The notes under the pieces are model-generated. The model saw nothing but the letters and a program-made list of their open reading frames with translations. It ran no database searches and was not told the DNA's origin. Below, in pieces: positions 18,177 through 26,719 of a DNA stretch of 64,000 nucleotides. Source of the stretch: Ga0077527 sp945862135 (GTDB lineage: Bacteria > Pseudomonadota > Gammaproteobacteria > Burkholderiales > SG8-41); assembly GCA_964203275.1 (NCBI GenBank), contig CAXNMF010000009.1:61760-125759 (forward strand). The letters run 5' to 3'. The position numbers and the translations under genes were made by a program. Numbering within the stretch: the stretch's first letter is position 1; the number at the start of each line of letters is the position of its first letter.

Positions 18177-19982
18177 TTATCCAATGCGCCGTTTCACATA
18201 GGAACCCGGAGCGTCTTCAAGTGCCTTGTATTTACCCTGGCCGGGAACCCTCGGCTCAACCAGCGTCCCGGCATGACCACTGACCCATTGCGCCCAATCT
18301 GTCCACCATGAACCCGCATGCTGGGTGGCGCTGGACAACCACTCATCGGGCTGCTGCGGCAGCTTTTTATTGGTCCAGAAACAGTATTTGTTGGCTACCG
18401 GTGGATTGATGATTCCGGCGATATGGCCCGAGCCGCCAAGTACAAATCGCACCGGGCCATTGAGCAGCCGCGCACCGGCATACGTCGATTGCCAGGGCGC
18501 AATATGATCTTCGACCGTGGAGATGAAATAAGCCGGGGTTTTCGACTGCGTAATGTCGATCGGTATGCCGGCAATGGTCAGCGCACCGGGCTCGCGCAAC
18601 AGGTTCTTCAGGTACATATTGCGCAGATAGAAGCTGTGCATGGCCGCAGGCATGCGCGTTGAATCGCCGTTCCAGTGCAGCAGATCAAAGGGGAACGGGT
18701 CGCGGCCCATCAGATAATTGTTCACGACGAATGACCAGATCAGGTCGTTGGCGCGAAGCATGTTGAAAGTGGTCGCCATCTCTGAACCCTCGAGATAGCC
18801 GCGCTTCTGCATTTTCTTTTCCAGTGCGCTGACCTGCTCCTCGTCAATGAAGACCTCCAGCTCGCCGGGACGTTCAAAATCAATCATGGTCACAAAGAAA
18901 GTCGCGCTGCTGATGCGCTCCTGTTTTTGCGCAGCCAGCCAGGCCATCGTGGATGCCAGCAGCGTACCCCCCAGGCAATAACCGATCACATTGGCTTTTG
19001 CTTCGCCGGTAATGTCGCGGATCACGTCGAGCGCAGCCAGCGACCCTTCGGTCAGATAGTCGTCAAAACGTTTGTGGGCCAGATTCTCGTCGGGATTGAC
19101 CCAGGAAACGATGAAGACCGTATGACCCTGCTCCACAGCCCAGCGTACGAAAGAATTATTCTCCCGCATGTCGAGAATGTAGTACTTGTTGATCCACGGC
19201 GGGATGATCAGCAACGGTGTGGCATGCACTTTCTTGGTCAGTGGTTCGTATTGGATCAGTTGCATGATCTCGTTCTGGAACACCACCTTGCCCTTGGTCA
19301 TGGCCAGATTGCCGCCGAGGCTGAAGGCCTCGCTGTCCGTCATGCGCACCTTCAACTGCTCGCCATTCCCGCGTGAAAGATCCTCCAGCAAATTGTTCAA
19401 ACCCTTGATCAGGTTCTGCCCGCCGGAGTTGATGGTCTCGCGCATCGCTTCAGGATTGGTAAGCAGGAAATTCGACGGCGATAGCGCATCAATGTACTGG
19501 CGGGTATAAAAATCCACCTTTTTCGCGGCTTTTTCATCCATACCTTCGACGCAGCACATCGACTGGTGCAGATGGCGCGCAGCAATCAGGTAAGACTGCT
19601 TCAAGTAGTCGTAGAGAAAATTGCTTTCCCAGTCATCGTGCCGAAAACGCCGGTCCGATTTATGCGGCTCGGCAACAGGCGCGGCAGTCTGCCCCATCAT
19701 TTTCAGCATGGAGTTCTGCCACAGCGCCATATAGTCCTGCCACAGCTTCATCTGCATCTCCGCCACACGCATCGGATCAGCAAACACCTTTCCCCATGCA
19801 TCAAAAAAAGCCTTGGCAATACCCAGTTCGTCTTTGATCTCCGGCAGGCCCTGACCCGCGGTCCTGGTCATGAACTTGCTGAGTAGCGCCCCGCTCTTTT
19901 CGGCGATATCGGCGTACAGTTTCGCCATTGCTGCAGGATCCATGGGTTGCGGTTCAGGTGGCGCTTTCTGTTTGCTAGTCAT
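18177..19982 (-). CDS. phaC: Class I poly(3-hydroxyalkanoate) synthase
   Basis: Polymerises 3-hydroxyacyl-CoA into PHA granules. The 601-residue length and single-gene form fit class I (PhaC1, as in Cupriavidus). The lipase-like box is GYCLGG with nucleophile Cys336. Other landmarks: the N-terminal domain with WQDYMALWQNSM, FLLTNPEAM, PPWINKYYILDM, the FFVTMIDF region, the Asp in VEDHIAPW and the His in GGSGHIAGIINPP. It is divergent from a MerR regulator 108 bp away. No phaA, phaB or phasin gene is adjacent. Confidence 0.95.
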   Translation of the reverse strand: MTSKQKAPPEPQPMDPAAMAKLYADIAEKSGALLSKFMTRTAGQGLPEIKDELGIAKAFFDAWGKVFADPMRVAEMQMKLWQDYMALWQNSMLKMMGQTAAPVAEPHKSDRRFRHDDWESNFLYDYLKQSYLIAARHLHQSMCCVEGMDEKAAKKVDFYTRQYIDALSPSNFLLTNPEAMRETINSGGQNLIKGLNNLLEDLSRGNGEQLKVRMTDSEAFSLGGNLAMTKGKVVFQNEIMQLIQYEPLTKKVHATPLLIIPPWINKYYILDMRENNSFVRWAVEQGHTVFIVSWVNPDENLAHKRFDDYLTEGSLAALDVIRDITGEAKANVIGYCLGGTLLASTMAWLAAQKQERISSATFFVTMIDFERPGELEVFIDEEQVSALEKKMQKRGYLEGSEMATTFNMLRANDLIWSFVVNNYLMGRDPFPFDLLHWNGDSTRMPAAMHSFYLRNMYLKNLLREPGALTIAGIPIDITQSKTPAYFISTVEDHIAPWQSTYAGARLLNGPVRFVLGGSGHIAGIINPPVANKYCFWTNKKLPQQPDEWLSSATQHAGSWWTDWAQWVSGHAGTLVEPRVPGQGKYKALEDAPGSYVKRRIG

Positions 19983-20024
19983 GGCAAGACCTTAGTTTCT
20001 ATCCAGTCTGGTTAAAAGATTGAA

Positions 20025-20056
20025 TTGACGTTTACGTAAAAGCAATGATATACAAT
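20025..20056 (+). promoter_or_regulatory. MerR-type promoter of the merR gene with ACGTTTACGT operator
   Basis: TTGACG (20025-20030) and TACAAT (20051-20056) are separated by 20 bases, the long spacer typical of promoters activated by MerR proteins. The spacer holds the near-palindrome ACGTTTACGT (20029-20038 region), similar to the ACGTTAACGT found in the next intergenic region. This suggests autoregulation. TATACA at 20049 with an 18-base spacer is an alternative -10. Confidence 0.55.
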
Positions 20057-20090
20057 GTGGCCATGTTACCCAAAATTGCTGCATAGCACA

Positions 20091-20489
20091 ATGAGCAAAG
20101 CCTATACCATCAGCGAACTCGCCCAGGAGTTTGGCGTGACGACTCGCACACTGCGCCATTATGAGGATCAGGGCCTCGTCACGCCCAGGCGCGATGGCAT
20201 CAACCGCATTTACAGCCATCGCGACCGTGTTCGCCTGAAACTCGCCCTACGCGGCAAGCGCTTGGGCTTCTCTCTCAGCGAATTGCGCGAACTGTTCCAA
20301 TTGTACGACTTGGCTAACGACGAAAGACGCCAGCTTGAGGAATTTGCGGTCAAGCTGGAGCGCCGGCGTTCGCAGTTGGAACAACAGCGCGAAGATGTCG
20401 AAGTAATGCTTAACGAAATCAATTTTTTTGCGACGCAATGTCAGCGCCTGCTGGCGGATACCGACACCACCAAAACGCCCTCAGCATAG
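20091..20489 (+). CDS. MerR family transcriptional regulator (LiuR-like)
   Basis: A 132-residue regulator. The winged helix-turn-helix is YTISELAQEFGVTTRTLRHYEDQGLVTPRR followed by NRIYSHRDRVRLKLALRGKRLGFSLSELRELFQLYD, which is the pattern of MerR proteins that control leucine/isovalerate catabolism (LiuR group). A coiled-coil dimerisation helix (about 75-115) follows, with a single C-terminal Cys (ATQCQRL), so no metal-binding loop is evident. Start chosen at the ATG at 20091. Leucine catabolism genes (liuC-like and liuE-like) lie 1.4-3.6 kb downstream on the same strand, which supports the role. An effector is not identifiable. Confidence 0.8.
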   Translation: MSKAYTISELAQEFGVTTRTLRHYEDQGLVTPRRDGINRIYSHRDRVRLKLALRGKRLGFSLSELRELFQLYDLANDERRQLEEFAVKLERRRSQLEQQREDVEVMLNEINFFATQCQRLLADTDTTKTPSA

Positions 20490-20499
20490 CACCGCAACA

Positions 20500-20530
20500 T
20501 TGATAACGTTAACGTCAACGGAATTATAAT
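20500..20530 (+). promoter_or_regulatory. MerR-type promoter with ACGTTAACGT operator upstream of the isomerase
   Basis: TTGATA (20500-20505) and a perfect TATAAT (20525-20530) are separated by 19 bases, the spacer length expected for MerR activation. The spacer begins with the perfect palindrome ACGTTAACGT (20506-20515). A second copy with one mismatch, ACGTTAACGG, is at 20564-20573, between the predicted start of transcription and the gene at 20608. Confidence 0.6.
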
Positions 20531-20607
20531 TGTTTAATAAAAACAAATAATTAAGTATCTACTACGTTAACGGGACCGCCGTTCAGCATATCGATTCGGA
20601 CAATCTC

Positions 20608-21210
20608 ATGCCTCAAGCCCTTGAGTTCTATTTCGACTTTTCCTCCCCATACGGCTATTTCGCTGCCGCAAAAATCGACGCTTTGGCAACCCAATATGAT
20701 CGCAGTACGGTGTGGCGCCCGATCCTGCTCGGCGCCGTATTCAAGGTCACAGGACAACAGCCTCTGACCACGATCCCGCTGAAAGGCAGTTATGCGGTAC
20801 ATGACCTCAAACGTACGGCACGCTGGTTTGAGCTGCCATTCCGGATGCCGAGCCGCTTCCCGGTTGCGACCCAAGCCGCGTGCCGGGCCTATTACTGGCT
20901 GTTCGACCGCGATCCTGTGGCTGCAAAAGCACTCGCTCAAGCACTCTACCGCGCCTACTTTGTCGAGGATCGCGATATCTCCAACCCGGAGATCACCGCC
21001 AAAGTCGCCGGCAAGCTTGGGCATGACAAGGACGCAGTCATGCAGGCGATCAATGACCCCGCCGTCAAGGAAAGGCTTAAGACAGAAATCGACGCAGCGG
21101 TCGAACGCGGCGTATTCGGTTCGCCATATGTCATCGTAGATGGTGAACCGTTCTGGGGCTCGGATCGCCTGCCCCAGATTGAGCAATGGCTGGCCAAAGG
21201 CCCTTGGTAG
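20608..21210 (+). CDS. 2-hydroxychromene-2-carboxylate isomerase family protein (DsbA fold)
   Basis: A 200-residue kappa-class GST/DsbA-like protein. The N-terminus LEFYFDFSSPYGYFAA has the FDFxSPxxY motif with the conserved Ser of NahD-like isomerases, in place of a CXXC pair, so it is not a disulfide enzyme. WRPILLGAVFK and the C-terminal GVFGSPYVIVDGEPFWGSDRLPQIEQWL also match the family. The true substrate is uncertain; this family often sits near fatty-acid or aromatic catabolism genes. It probably depends on the MerR-type promoter just upstream. Confidence 0.88.
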   Translation: MPQALEFYFDFSSPYGYFAAAKIDALATQYDRSTVWRPILLGAVFKVTGQQPLTTIPLKGSYAVHDLKRTARWFELPFRMPSRFPVATQAACRAYYWLFDRDPVAAKALAQALYRAYFVEDRDISNPEITAKVAGKLGHDKDAVMQAINDPAVKERLKTEIDAAVERGVFGSPYVIVDGEPFWGSDRLPQIEQWLAKGPW

Positions 21211-21749
21211 GCCGGCAATCGCAAACACCACCTGTGCGCGTTCCTCTCGAAGCACTGCACATCGATATCGTGACACTTGCGCTTGACGCCATCGTCAATG
21301 CAGCCAATACCTCGCTGCTCGGCGGCAGCGGTGTTGACGGCGCCATCCATCGCGCCGCCGGCCCGCAACTGCTGGAGGAATGTCGCAGCCTGCACGGATG
21401 CCCGACGGGCGAAGCCAGAATCACCCTCGGCTACCAACTGCCGGCCAAACATGTGATCCATACCGTCGGTCCGGTGTGGCAAGGCGGCAAACACGGCGAG
21501 GCGGCATTGCTTGGCGCTTGTTACCGCGCCTGCCTGGCAATGGCAAAGCAGCATCAACTGCGTACCATCGCCTTCCCGGCGATCAGTTGCGGTGTTTATG
21601 GCTATCCTGCCGCGCAAGCTGTCACCATCGCAGTACGCGAATGCAGCACCGCTAGAAGCGGTATGGAACGCATCGTGTTTGCCTGCTTCGATACCGGCAT
21701 GCACGCGCTGTATGCCGCGGAACTGGCGCGTTCAGCACATGCTGCATAA
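21186..21749 (+). CDS. Macro-domain protein (O-acetyl-ADP-ribose deacetylase-like)
   Basis: A macro domain of the YmdB/MacroD type that hydrolyses ADP-ribose esters. Motifs: DAIVNAANTSLLGGSGVDGAIHRAAG in the N-terminal half, with catalytic Asn and Asp, then VIHTVGPVW and ISCGVYGYP. The loop reads GGSGVDG where most members have GGGGVDG, a one-residue change in the catalytic loop. The ATG at 21186 overlaps the isomerase stop by 25 bp; a GTG at 21234 would avoid the overlap and is also compatible with the domain start. Being coupled to a catabolic operon is a curious setting. Confidence 0.87.
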   Translation: MAGQRPLVGRQSQTPPVRVPLEALHIDIVTLALDAIVNAANTSLLGGSGVDGAIHRAAGPQLLEECRSLHGCPTGEARITLGYQLPAKHVIHTVGPVWQGGKHGEAALLGACYRACLAMAKQHQLRTIAFPAISCGVYGYPAAQAVTIAVRECSTARSGMERIVFACFDTGMHALYAAELARSAHAA

Positions 21750-21904
21750 CGGCCAGCCCCCGGGCATCCACACAGTGGAAACCACGGCGCCCGTCTTGAC
21801 GAGCCTGCGTATAATTCGTCTAAACCACGCCACTGCACGCAGCTAGCTTTGCAGCGCGCATCCGCCAAGACCGACGCCCGATCACGTCTCAAGGAACGAA
21901 CAAA

Positions 21905-22753
21905 ATGAGTAAATCCGCCGCCAGCGCACGCGTGCTGACCCAGAAGGATGATTTCGGCAATCTGACGGTGACCCTCAATCGGCCTGAAGTCCACAACGCC
22001 TTCGATCCGGCGATGGTGGCGACATTGACCGGGGTGCTGGAAGATATTGCCGGGGATGATTCGATCCGCGCAGTAGTCATTGCCGGTGCGGGCAAAAGTT
22101 TCTGCGCCGGGGCCGACATCGGCCACATGCGCCAAAGTGCAAAATTCACCAAGGCGCAGAACCAGAAAAATGCCGCGGAATCGGCGCGCATGTTCCACCT
22201 GCTTTACTCGCTGAACAAACCGACCGTCGCCGCAGTGCATGGCGCCGTTCGTGGCGGTGGTTGCGGCATTATCGCCGCCTGCGATATCGCGATTGCAACG
22301 CGTACCGCAACCTTCCGCCTGTCCGAGGTCAAGATCGGCATCATCCCGTCGATGATCAGTCCTTACGTGATTGCCGCCATGGGTGAGCGTTATGCGCGGC
22401 GCTACATGCTTTCCGGCGAAGAGTTCGATTGCGCCGAAGCCTGGCGCATTGGCCTGGTGCATGACTTGGTCGAAGAAGAGGAGCTGGCCACGCGCGTTGG
22501 CGAAATGCTCGGCCAGCTCTACACCAGCGGTCCGAAAGCCATGCATGCGGTCAAGCAAATGATCCCGGCCAGCGCGCACAGTCTGATCGGGCCCGACATC
22601 GTCAGCAAAACAGCGGCGGGTATCGCCGAAATTCGTGCGACGCCGGAAGCGCAGGAAGGCCTCACTGCGTTCCTCGAAAAACGCAAGCCGTCATGGACTG
22701 AGCCACCCAAGGCCGGTAAAAAATCCGCAGCCAAGAAACCCAAGAAACGCTAA
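21905..22753 (+). CDS. liuC: Enoyl-CoA hydratase, probably methylglutaconyl-CoA hydratase
   Basis: A 282-residue crotonase with an AAGGAA ribosome site. FCAGADIGHMRQSAKF, HGAVRGGGCGIIAACDIAIA and RLSEVKIGIIPSMISPYVIAAMGE match the 3-methylglutaconyl-CoA hydratases of leucine breakdown (LiuC/AtuE group): the SEVKIGIIPxxISPYV stretch is typical. The HMG-CoA lyase 36 bp downstream uses its product, which supports the call. The C-terminus ends in a basic, Ala/Pro/Lys-rich tail of about 17 residues (GKKSAAKKPKKR), unusual for this enzyme. Confidence 0.85.
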   Translation: MSKSAASARVLTQKDDFGNLTVTLNRPEVHNAFDPAMVATLTGVLEDIAGDDSIRAVVIAGAGKSFCAGADIGHMRQSAKFTKAQNQKNAAESARMFHLLYSLNKPTVAAVHGAVRGGGCGIIAACDIAIATRTATFRLSEVKIGIIPSMISPYVIAAMGERYARRYMLSGEEFDCAEAWRIGLVHDLVEEEELATRVGEMLGQLYTSGPKAMHAVKQMIPASAHSLIGPDIVSKTAAGIAEIRATPEAQEGLTAFLEKRKPSWTEPPKAGKKSAAKKPKKR

Positions 22754-22789
22754 TCAGGGATCAAGCCGGAATCTGACGGAGAACACACG

Positions 22790-23695
22790 ATGGCATTGCC
22801 AAAAAAAGTACGCATCGTTGAAGTCGGGCCGCGAGACGGCCTGCAGAACGAATCCACCCCGGTCTCAGCCTCAGCCAAGATTGAACTGATCCACCGCCTG
22901 CAGGATGCCGGCGTGTCGATCATTGAGGCCACCGCCTTTGTATCACCGAAGTGGGTGCCGCAAATGGCTGACAACGCCGAGGTGATGGCAGGAATCCGGC
23001 GCAAGCCGGGCGTGACCTATCCGGTGCTGGTGCCGAACATGAAAGGGCTGGAGGGGGCGATCGCCGCAGGCGCCGAAGAAGTTGTCGTATTCGGTGCGGC
23101 CAGCGAAAGTTTTTCAAAAAAGAACACCAACTGCACGATCGACGAAGGTCTCGCCCGCTTCGAAGCCGTGGCTAAAGCCGCCATTGCCCATGGGCTGCGC
23201 GTTCGCGGCGACATTTCAGTCTGTCTCGATTGCCCTTACGAGGGCGCTGTCGATCCCGCTGCAGTAGTCCATGTCGCCCGCGCGCTCGATGCGATGGGCT
23301 GCTATGAAATCACGGTATGCGACACGATCGGCACCGGCACTGCAGGCCGGACGCGGGCAGTGATTGAAGCCGTTGCAAAACACATCCCGATTGAACGCAT
23401 GGCCGGTCATTTTCACGACACCTACAGCCAGGCGCTGACCAACATCTACGCAGCGCTTGAATGCGGCGTCGCCACCTTCGACAGTTCGGTATCCGGCCTC
23501 GGCGGCTGCCCCTACGCCAAAGGCGCCACCGGCAACGTTGCAACCGAAGACGTGCTCTACCTGCTCGACGGCCTGGGCATTGAAACCGGTATCGACATGT
23601 ACAAGCTGATTTCCGCTGGCGATTACATCTGCGGTGTGCTCGGACGGCAGACATTGTCGCGGGTCGCCCGCGCGATCCGGGCCAAGGCGGCATGA
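22790..23695 (+). CDS. liuE: Hydroxymethylglutaryl-CoA lyase
   Basis: Last step of leucine breakdown: cleaves HMG-CoA to acetyl-CoA and acetoacetate. The 301-residue TIM-barrel protein starts VRIVEVGPRDGLQNE, with metal-binding Asp, and carries TAFVSPKWVPQMAD, the ECDTIGTGT-like CDTIGTGTAGR, HFHDTYSQALTN with the metal-binding His, and the lyase signature SVSGLGGCPYAKGATGNVATED whose Cys is catalytic. GGAG lies ahead of the ATG. The stop overlaps the next start by four bases. Confidence 0.95.
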   Translation: MALPKKVRIVEVGPRDGLQNESTPVSASAKIELIHRLQDAGVSIIEATAFVSPKWVPQMADNAEVMAGIRRKPGVTYPVLVPNMKGLEGAIAAGAEEVVVFGAASESFSKKNTNCTIDEGLARFEAVAKAAIAHGLRVRGDISVCLDCPYEGAVDPAAVVHVARALDAMGCYEITVCDTIGTGTAGRTRAVIEAVAKHIPIERMAGHFHDTYSQALTNIYAALECGVATFDSSVSGLGGCPYAKGATGNVATEDVLYLLDGLGIETGIDMYKLISAGDYICGVLGRQTLSRVARAIRAKAA

Positions 23696-23892
23696 TGACG
23701 ACACCGGCACCATCGCAGGACGATTCACCATGCGTGCATATCTGTCTGATGGACTACTCGCAGGGTCTGTGCATCGGTTGTCATCGTACGCTCGACGAAA
23801 TCACCTACTGGGTGACTTACACCGCCGCCCGCAAAATCGAAGTGCTGGCCGCGGTGGCAGCTCGCCGCGCCGCTGCAGAAACCAATCACTGA
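23692..23892 (+). CDS. DUF1289 small cysteine-rich protein
   Basis: A 66-residue protein overlapping the HMG-CoA lyase stop (ATGA). It has four cysteines, C14 and C18 (CVHIC) and C27 and C30 (CIGC) followed by HRTLDEITYW, exactly the DUF1289 pattern, which suggests a metal or Fe-S site. Function is unknown. Overlap indicates translational coupling to the leucine genes. Confidence 0.85.
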   Translation: MMTTPAPSQDDSPCVHICLMDYSQGLCIGCHRTLDEITYWVTYTAARKIEVLAAVAARRAAAETNH

Positions 23893-23908
23893 AACCGGAG
23901 TCCGAGTC

Positions 23909-24463
23909 ATGCCGTTGCCCGCCCCCGCCCCCCGCACGCTTAAACACACCCGCGCCGTCGAATGCAAAGGGTATGAGCGCGAAGACGGCCTGTGGGACAT
24001 TGAAGGCCACCTCGTAGACACCAAGACCTATGTGCATTCACGCCGTGACGGTGGCCGCGAACGTCAGCCCGGCGACCCTGTGCACAACATGTGGCTGCGC
24101 CTGACGATCGATCTGGATCTGAAGATCCATGACGTCGAAGCGGCAACAGACAACAGCCCTTATGAACGCTGCGGCAACATCACGGTAAATTTCAAGAAGT
24201 TGATCGGTCTGACCATCGGTCCGGGCTGGCGCAAGGCGATCAACGAGCGCGTCGGCGGTACACTGGGCTGCACACACCTGGTCGAACTGCTGGGGCCGCT
24301 GGGCACAACGGCTTTCCAAGCCACCGGTCGTGCGCGCGAAGCGCACAATGCCGGCAAACCCGTCACCAAGAAGCCTTACCAGATCAACTCCTGCCACATC
24401 TACAAGGATGATGCACCGGCCGTTCTTGAACGCTGGCCGGATTTTTATACCGGCCAGAAATAA
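23909..24463 (+). CDS. DUF2889 domain protein
   Basis: A 184-residue soluble protein. It opens RTLKHTRAVECKGYEREDGLWDIEGHL and includes YTHxRxG-like VHSRRDGGRERQPGDPVHNMWLRLTID, GLTIGPGWRKAINERVGGTLGCTHLVELL and INSCHIYK, the DUF2889 features, with conserved Cys in GCTH and NSCHIY. No biochemical role is known to me. It is 16 bp after the DUF1289 gene and ends 33 bp from the convergent ccmI, so it is the last gene of the catabolic run. Confidence 0.85.
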   Translation: MPLPAPAPRTLKHTRAVECKGYEREDGLWDIEGHLVDTKTYVHSRRDGGRERQPGDPVHNMWLRLTIDLDLKIHDVEAATDNSPYERCGNITVNFKKLIGLTIGPGWRKAINERVGGTLGCTHLVELLGPLGTTAFQATGRAREAHNAGKPVTKKPYQINSCHIYKDDAPAVLERWPDFYTGQK

Positions 24464-24496
24464 TTTGCAGCAGGCCGGTCTGAAACAGCGGACCGT

Positions 24497-25721
24497 TCAG
24501 GGCACCAGGGTGTCAATGACGATTTCGATTGCCGAAGACCCGCCGACTTTAACCGGCTGACGGAACCCTTCCAGATCCCCGCTTTTCGAACCCGGGCTGC
24601 CGGACTTGGAAATCCGCGCGCCCACCGTGACCTCAGAGTGCTGGGCCAGCGTCATTTCTGGCGACATCGCTGCAGCTTTGTCGAGTACGAACTCTACCGG
24701 CAGTTGCGCCGCGCGAAACCGTTTTACAGCAAGCGGTATACGGGGCCCGTTGACTGCCCGAGCGAATACAAACAACGTGTCGTCAGGTGATACCTGCGCC
24801 GCCAGTTTCGGGCTGAGACGTACCGTGCCGCGAATCACCGGATCAACTGCGGCCTGCGGCACCTGCGCCTTTGACGGTGCGGCAGCGCCTGCAAGCTGAC
24901 GTGCTTCGGCCAGACTGTCGGCGATGGACTGTGCAAACTCGCTGTCCGGTGGAATTTTCTTCGCGAGCCTTTCCCAATGGCGGATCGCTGCGGGATAGTC
25001 CCGCGCTTCAAACGCGGCAGTGCCGGCGAGCGCAAGTGACTTGAAATGATCCGGATCAGCAGCGAGTGCGCGCGCGATCAGCCGGCTGGGTTCACCTTTA
25101 AGGCTGCGACCCTGCGCCATGCCCAGCGCATCGGCATAGTCCGCCAGCAACTGTGGATCGGCGGGAACCTGATTGACGGCCTGTTTGTAGGCATCGGCCG
25201 CTTCCTTGAAGCGACCCAGCGCGGCATACGAACGACCCAGCATGCTCCAGCCTGCCGGATCCTCAGGTGCCGACTCCAGACGTTGTGCGAGCTTGGCAAC
25301 CATCTGCTCGATCTGTTCGGCAGTCACCGAATGCGCCGATTCATCCGGTATTGTCGCTACCGGATCCAGCGACGGCCGGTGCGCCGAGCACCAGATAAAG
25401 CGTGATCGCCAGCACCGGCACACCCGCGACAACAGCAAGCGCCACTCCCTTGCCGGCAGCAGGCGAGGTCACCGTGGCCGTATCGGCCTGCAGTTCTTCT
25501 GCCAGTCGCCGCTCCAGTTCCTGGCGAGCCTGCTCATAACGATCAGTGGTGAGCGCGCCGGCCTGAAGATCACGTTCCAGATCCGCAAGCTGATCGCGAT
25601 AGATCGCCAGATCAGGCCCGGCCTCGACGACTGCCGGATGGGCGCGCCGAAACAGTGGCGGCACCACGAATACCAGCGCGAGTACGATCAGCAGCGCCGC
25701 GATAACACCGAACGTAATCAT
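24497..25721 (-). CDS. ccmI: Cytochrome c maturation protein CcmI (one frameshift)
   Basis: CcmI is the TPR-bearing chaperone that holds apocytochrome c for haem ligation. It starts MITFGVIAALLIVLALVFVVPPLF, a membrane helix, with a coiled-coil-like stretch DLERDLQAGALTTDRYEQARQELERRL, then a second membrane helix (LAVVAGVPVLAITLYLVLG). One extra base near 25373 breaks the frame; the other frame continues with AEQIEQMVAKLAQRLE, TPR units (GWSMLGRSYAALGRFKEAADAY) and a periplasmic CcmI C-terminal domain (TVRLSPKLAAQVSPDDTLFVFARA). Corrected length is about 407 residues. It overlaps the ccmH stop. Confidence 0.9.
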
Positions 25722-26191
25722 CGCCCGTCCTCTTTGCCGCGCAGAATGTTCGCGGCCTGGTCGAGCTGAGCTTGGGGAACATCTGTGCTGTCAGGCATTT
25801 GCCGCCGGCGTCGGAGATGACGCATCAACGCAAACACACCACCGGCCAGCAGCAGGAACGGGCCGATCCACAACACCAGCGTCTGCATTTTCACCGGCGG
25901 ACGGTAACGCACAAAATCGCCGTAGCGCTGGACCATGTACGCAAGAATTTCTTCTTCGGATTTACCCTGTCGCAACTGTTCCCGCACCTGATTGCGCAAA
26001 TCAACCGCGAGTTCGGCGTTTGAATCCGCAATGGTCTGGTTCTGACAGACCAGACAGCGCAATTCATTGGCAAGGCGCTGCACCCGCAGCTCAAGTGCCG
26101 GATCCTCACTGACCGGCTTCGCTTCCGCAGCGAATACCGGGGCGATACCCAGAAATGACAAAAAACACAATATAATCAACAATTTATGCAT
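25718..26191 (-). CDS. ccmH: Cytochrome c maturation protein CcmH (CcmL type)
   Basis: A 157-residue thiol protein that reduces and presents apocytochrome c. Residues 1-21 are a signal peptide (FLGIAPVFA). The redox motif is LRCLVCQNQTIADSNAELA. The C-terminal part has one membrane helix (LVLWIGPFLLLAGGVFALM) and a basic tail. Overlaps ccmG by eight bases and ccmI by four. Confidence 0.95.
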   Translation of the reverse strand: MHKLLIILCFLSFLGIAPVFAAEAKPVSEDPALELRVQRLANELRCLVCQNQTIADSNAELAVDLRNQVREQLRQGKSEEEILAYMVQRYGDFVRYRPPVKMQTLVLWIGPFLLLAGGVFALMRHLRRRRQMPDSTDVPQAQLDQAANILRGKEDGR

Positions 26192-26708
26192 TAAGCTTGC
26201 GCACCAGCGGCAGGATTTTGTCGCGCAGAATTTCGGGGGTCAGCGGCCCGATCTGCTTGTAGCGAATGATGCCGGCCTTGTCGATGACGAATGTTTCGGG
26301 CACACCATAAACGCCGTAATCAATGCCGGTCGCGCCTTTGACGTCCATGATCGACAATTTGTAGGGGTCGCCCCACTGCACCAGCCAGCGCAGCGCATCC
26401 TCGCGCTGGTCCTTGTAGTTCAGTCCATAGATCGGTACCTCGCCGCTTTTGGCGAGATCGATCAACACCGGATGTTCCTGGCGGCAGGACACGCACCACG
26501 ATGCCCACACGTTGAGCAGCCACACCTGTCCGCGCAACGCCTCCGGCCCGATCGGCTTTTCAGGTGCATGCAGTTGCGGCAGCACAAATGCAGGCGCCGG
26601 ACGATCAATCAGCGGCGACGGCACCTGCCGCGGATTAAGGCCAAGACCCACGCCGAGGAACACCACGAGTACCAGAAAAATACCCAACGGAACCAGATAA
26701 CGCGCCAC
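26184..26708 (-). CDS. ccmG: Thiol:disulfide interchange protein CcmG/DsbE
   Basis: A 174-residue membrane-anchored thioredoxin of the cytochrome c maturation system. N-terminal anchor LVPLGIFLVLVVFLGVGL, then the active site WASWCVSCRQEHPVL, GLNYKDQREDALRWL, and GVYGVPETFVIDKAGIIRYKQIGPL, the DsbE pattern with cis-Pro. It keeps the CcmH and apocytochrome thiols reduced, using electrons from DsbD, whose gene is at 46.4 kb. Confidence 0.96.
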   Translation of the reverse strand: MARYLVPLGIFLVLVVFLGVGLGLNPRQVPSPLIDRPAPAFVLPQLHAPEKPIGPEALRGQVWLLNVWASWCVSCRQEHPVLIDLAKSGEVPIYGLNYKDQREDALRWLVQWGDPYKLSIMDVKGATGIDYGVYGVPETFVIDKAGIIRYKQIGPLTPEILRDKILPLVRKLNA

Positions 26709-26719
26709 GAATAACTTCC

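Noticed and set aside
21795..21815. TTGACG and TATAAT ahead of the methylglutaconyl-CoA hydratase gene as a promoter
   Set aside because: The spacer is only 9 bases, too short for a sigma-70 promoter; the TATAAT alone is not enough.
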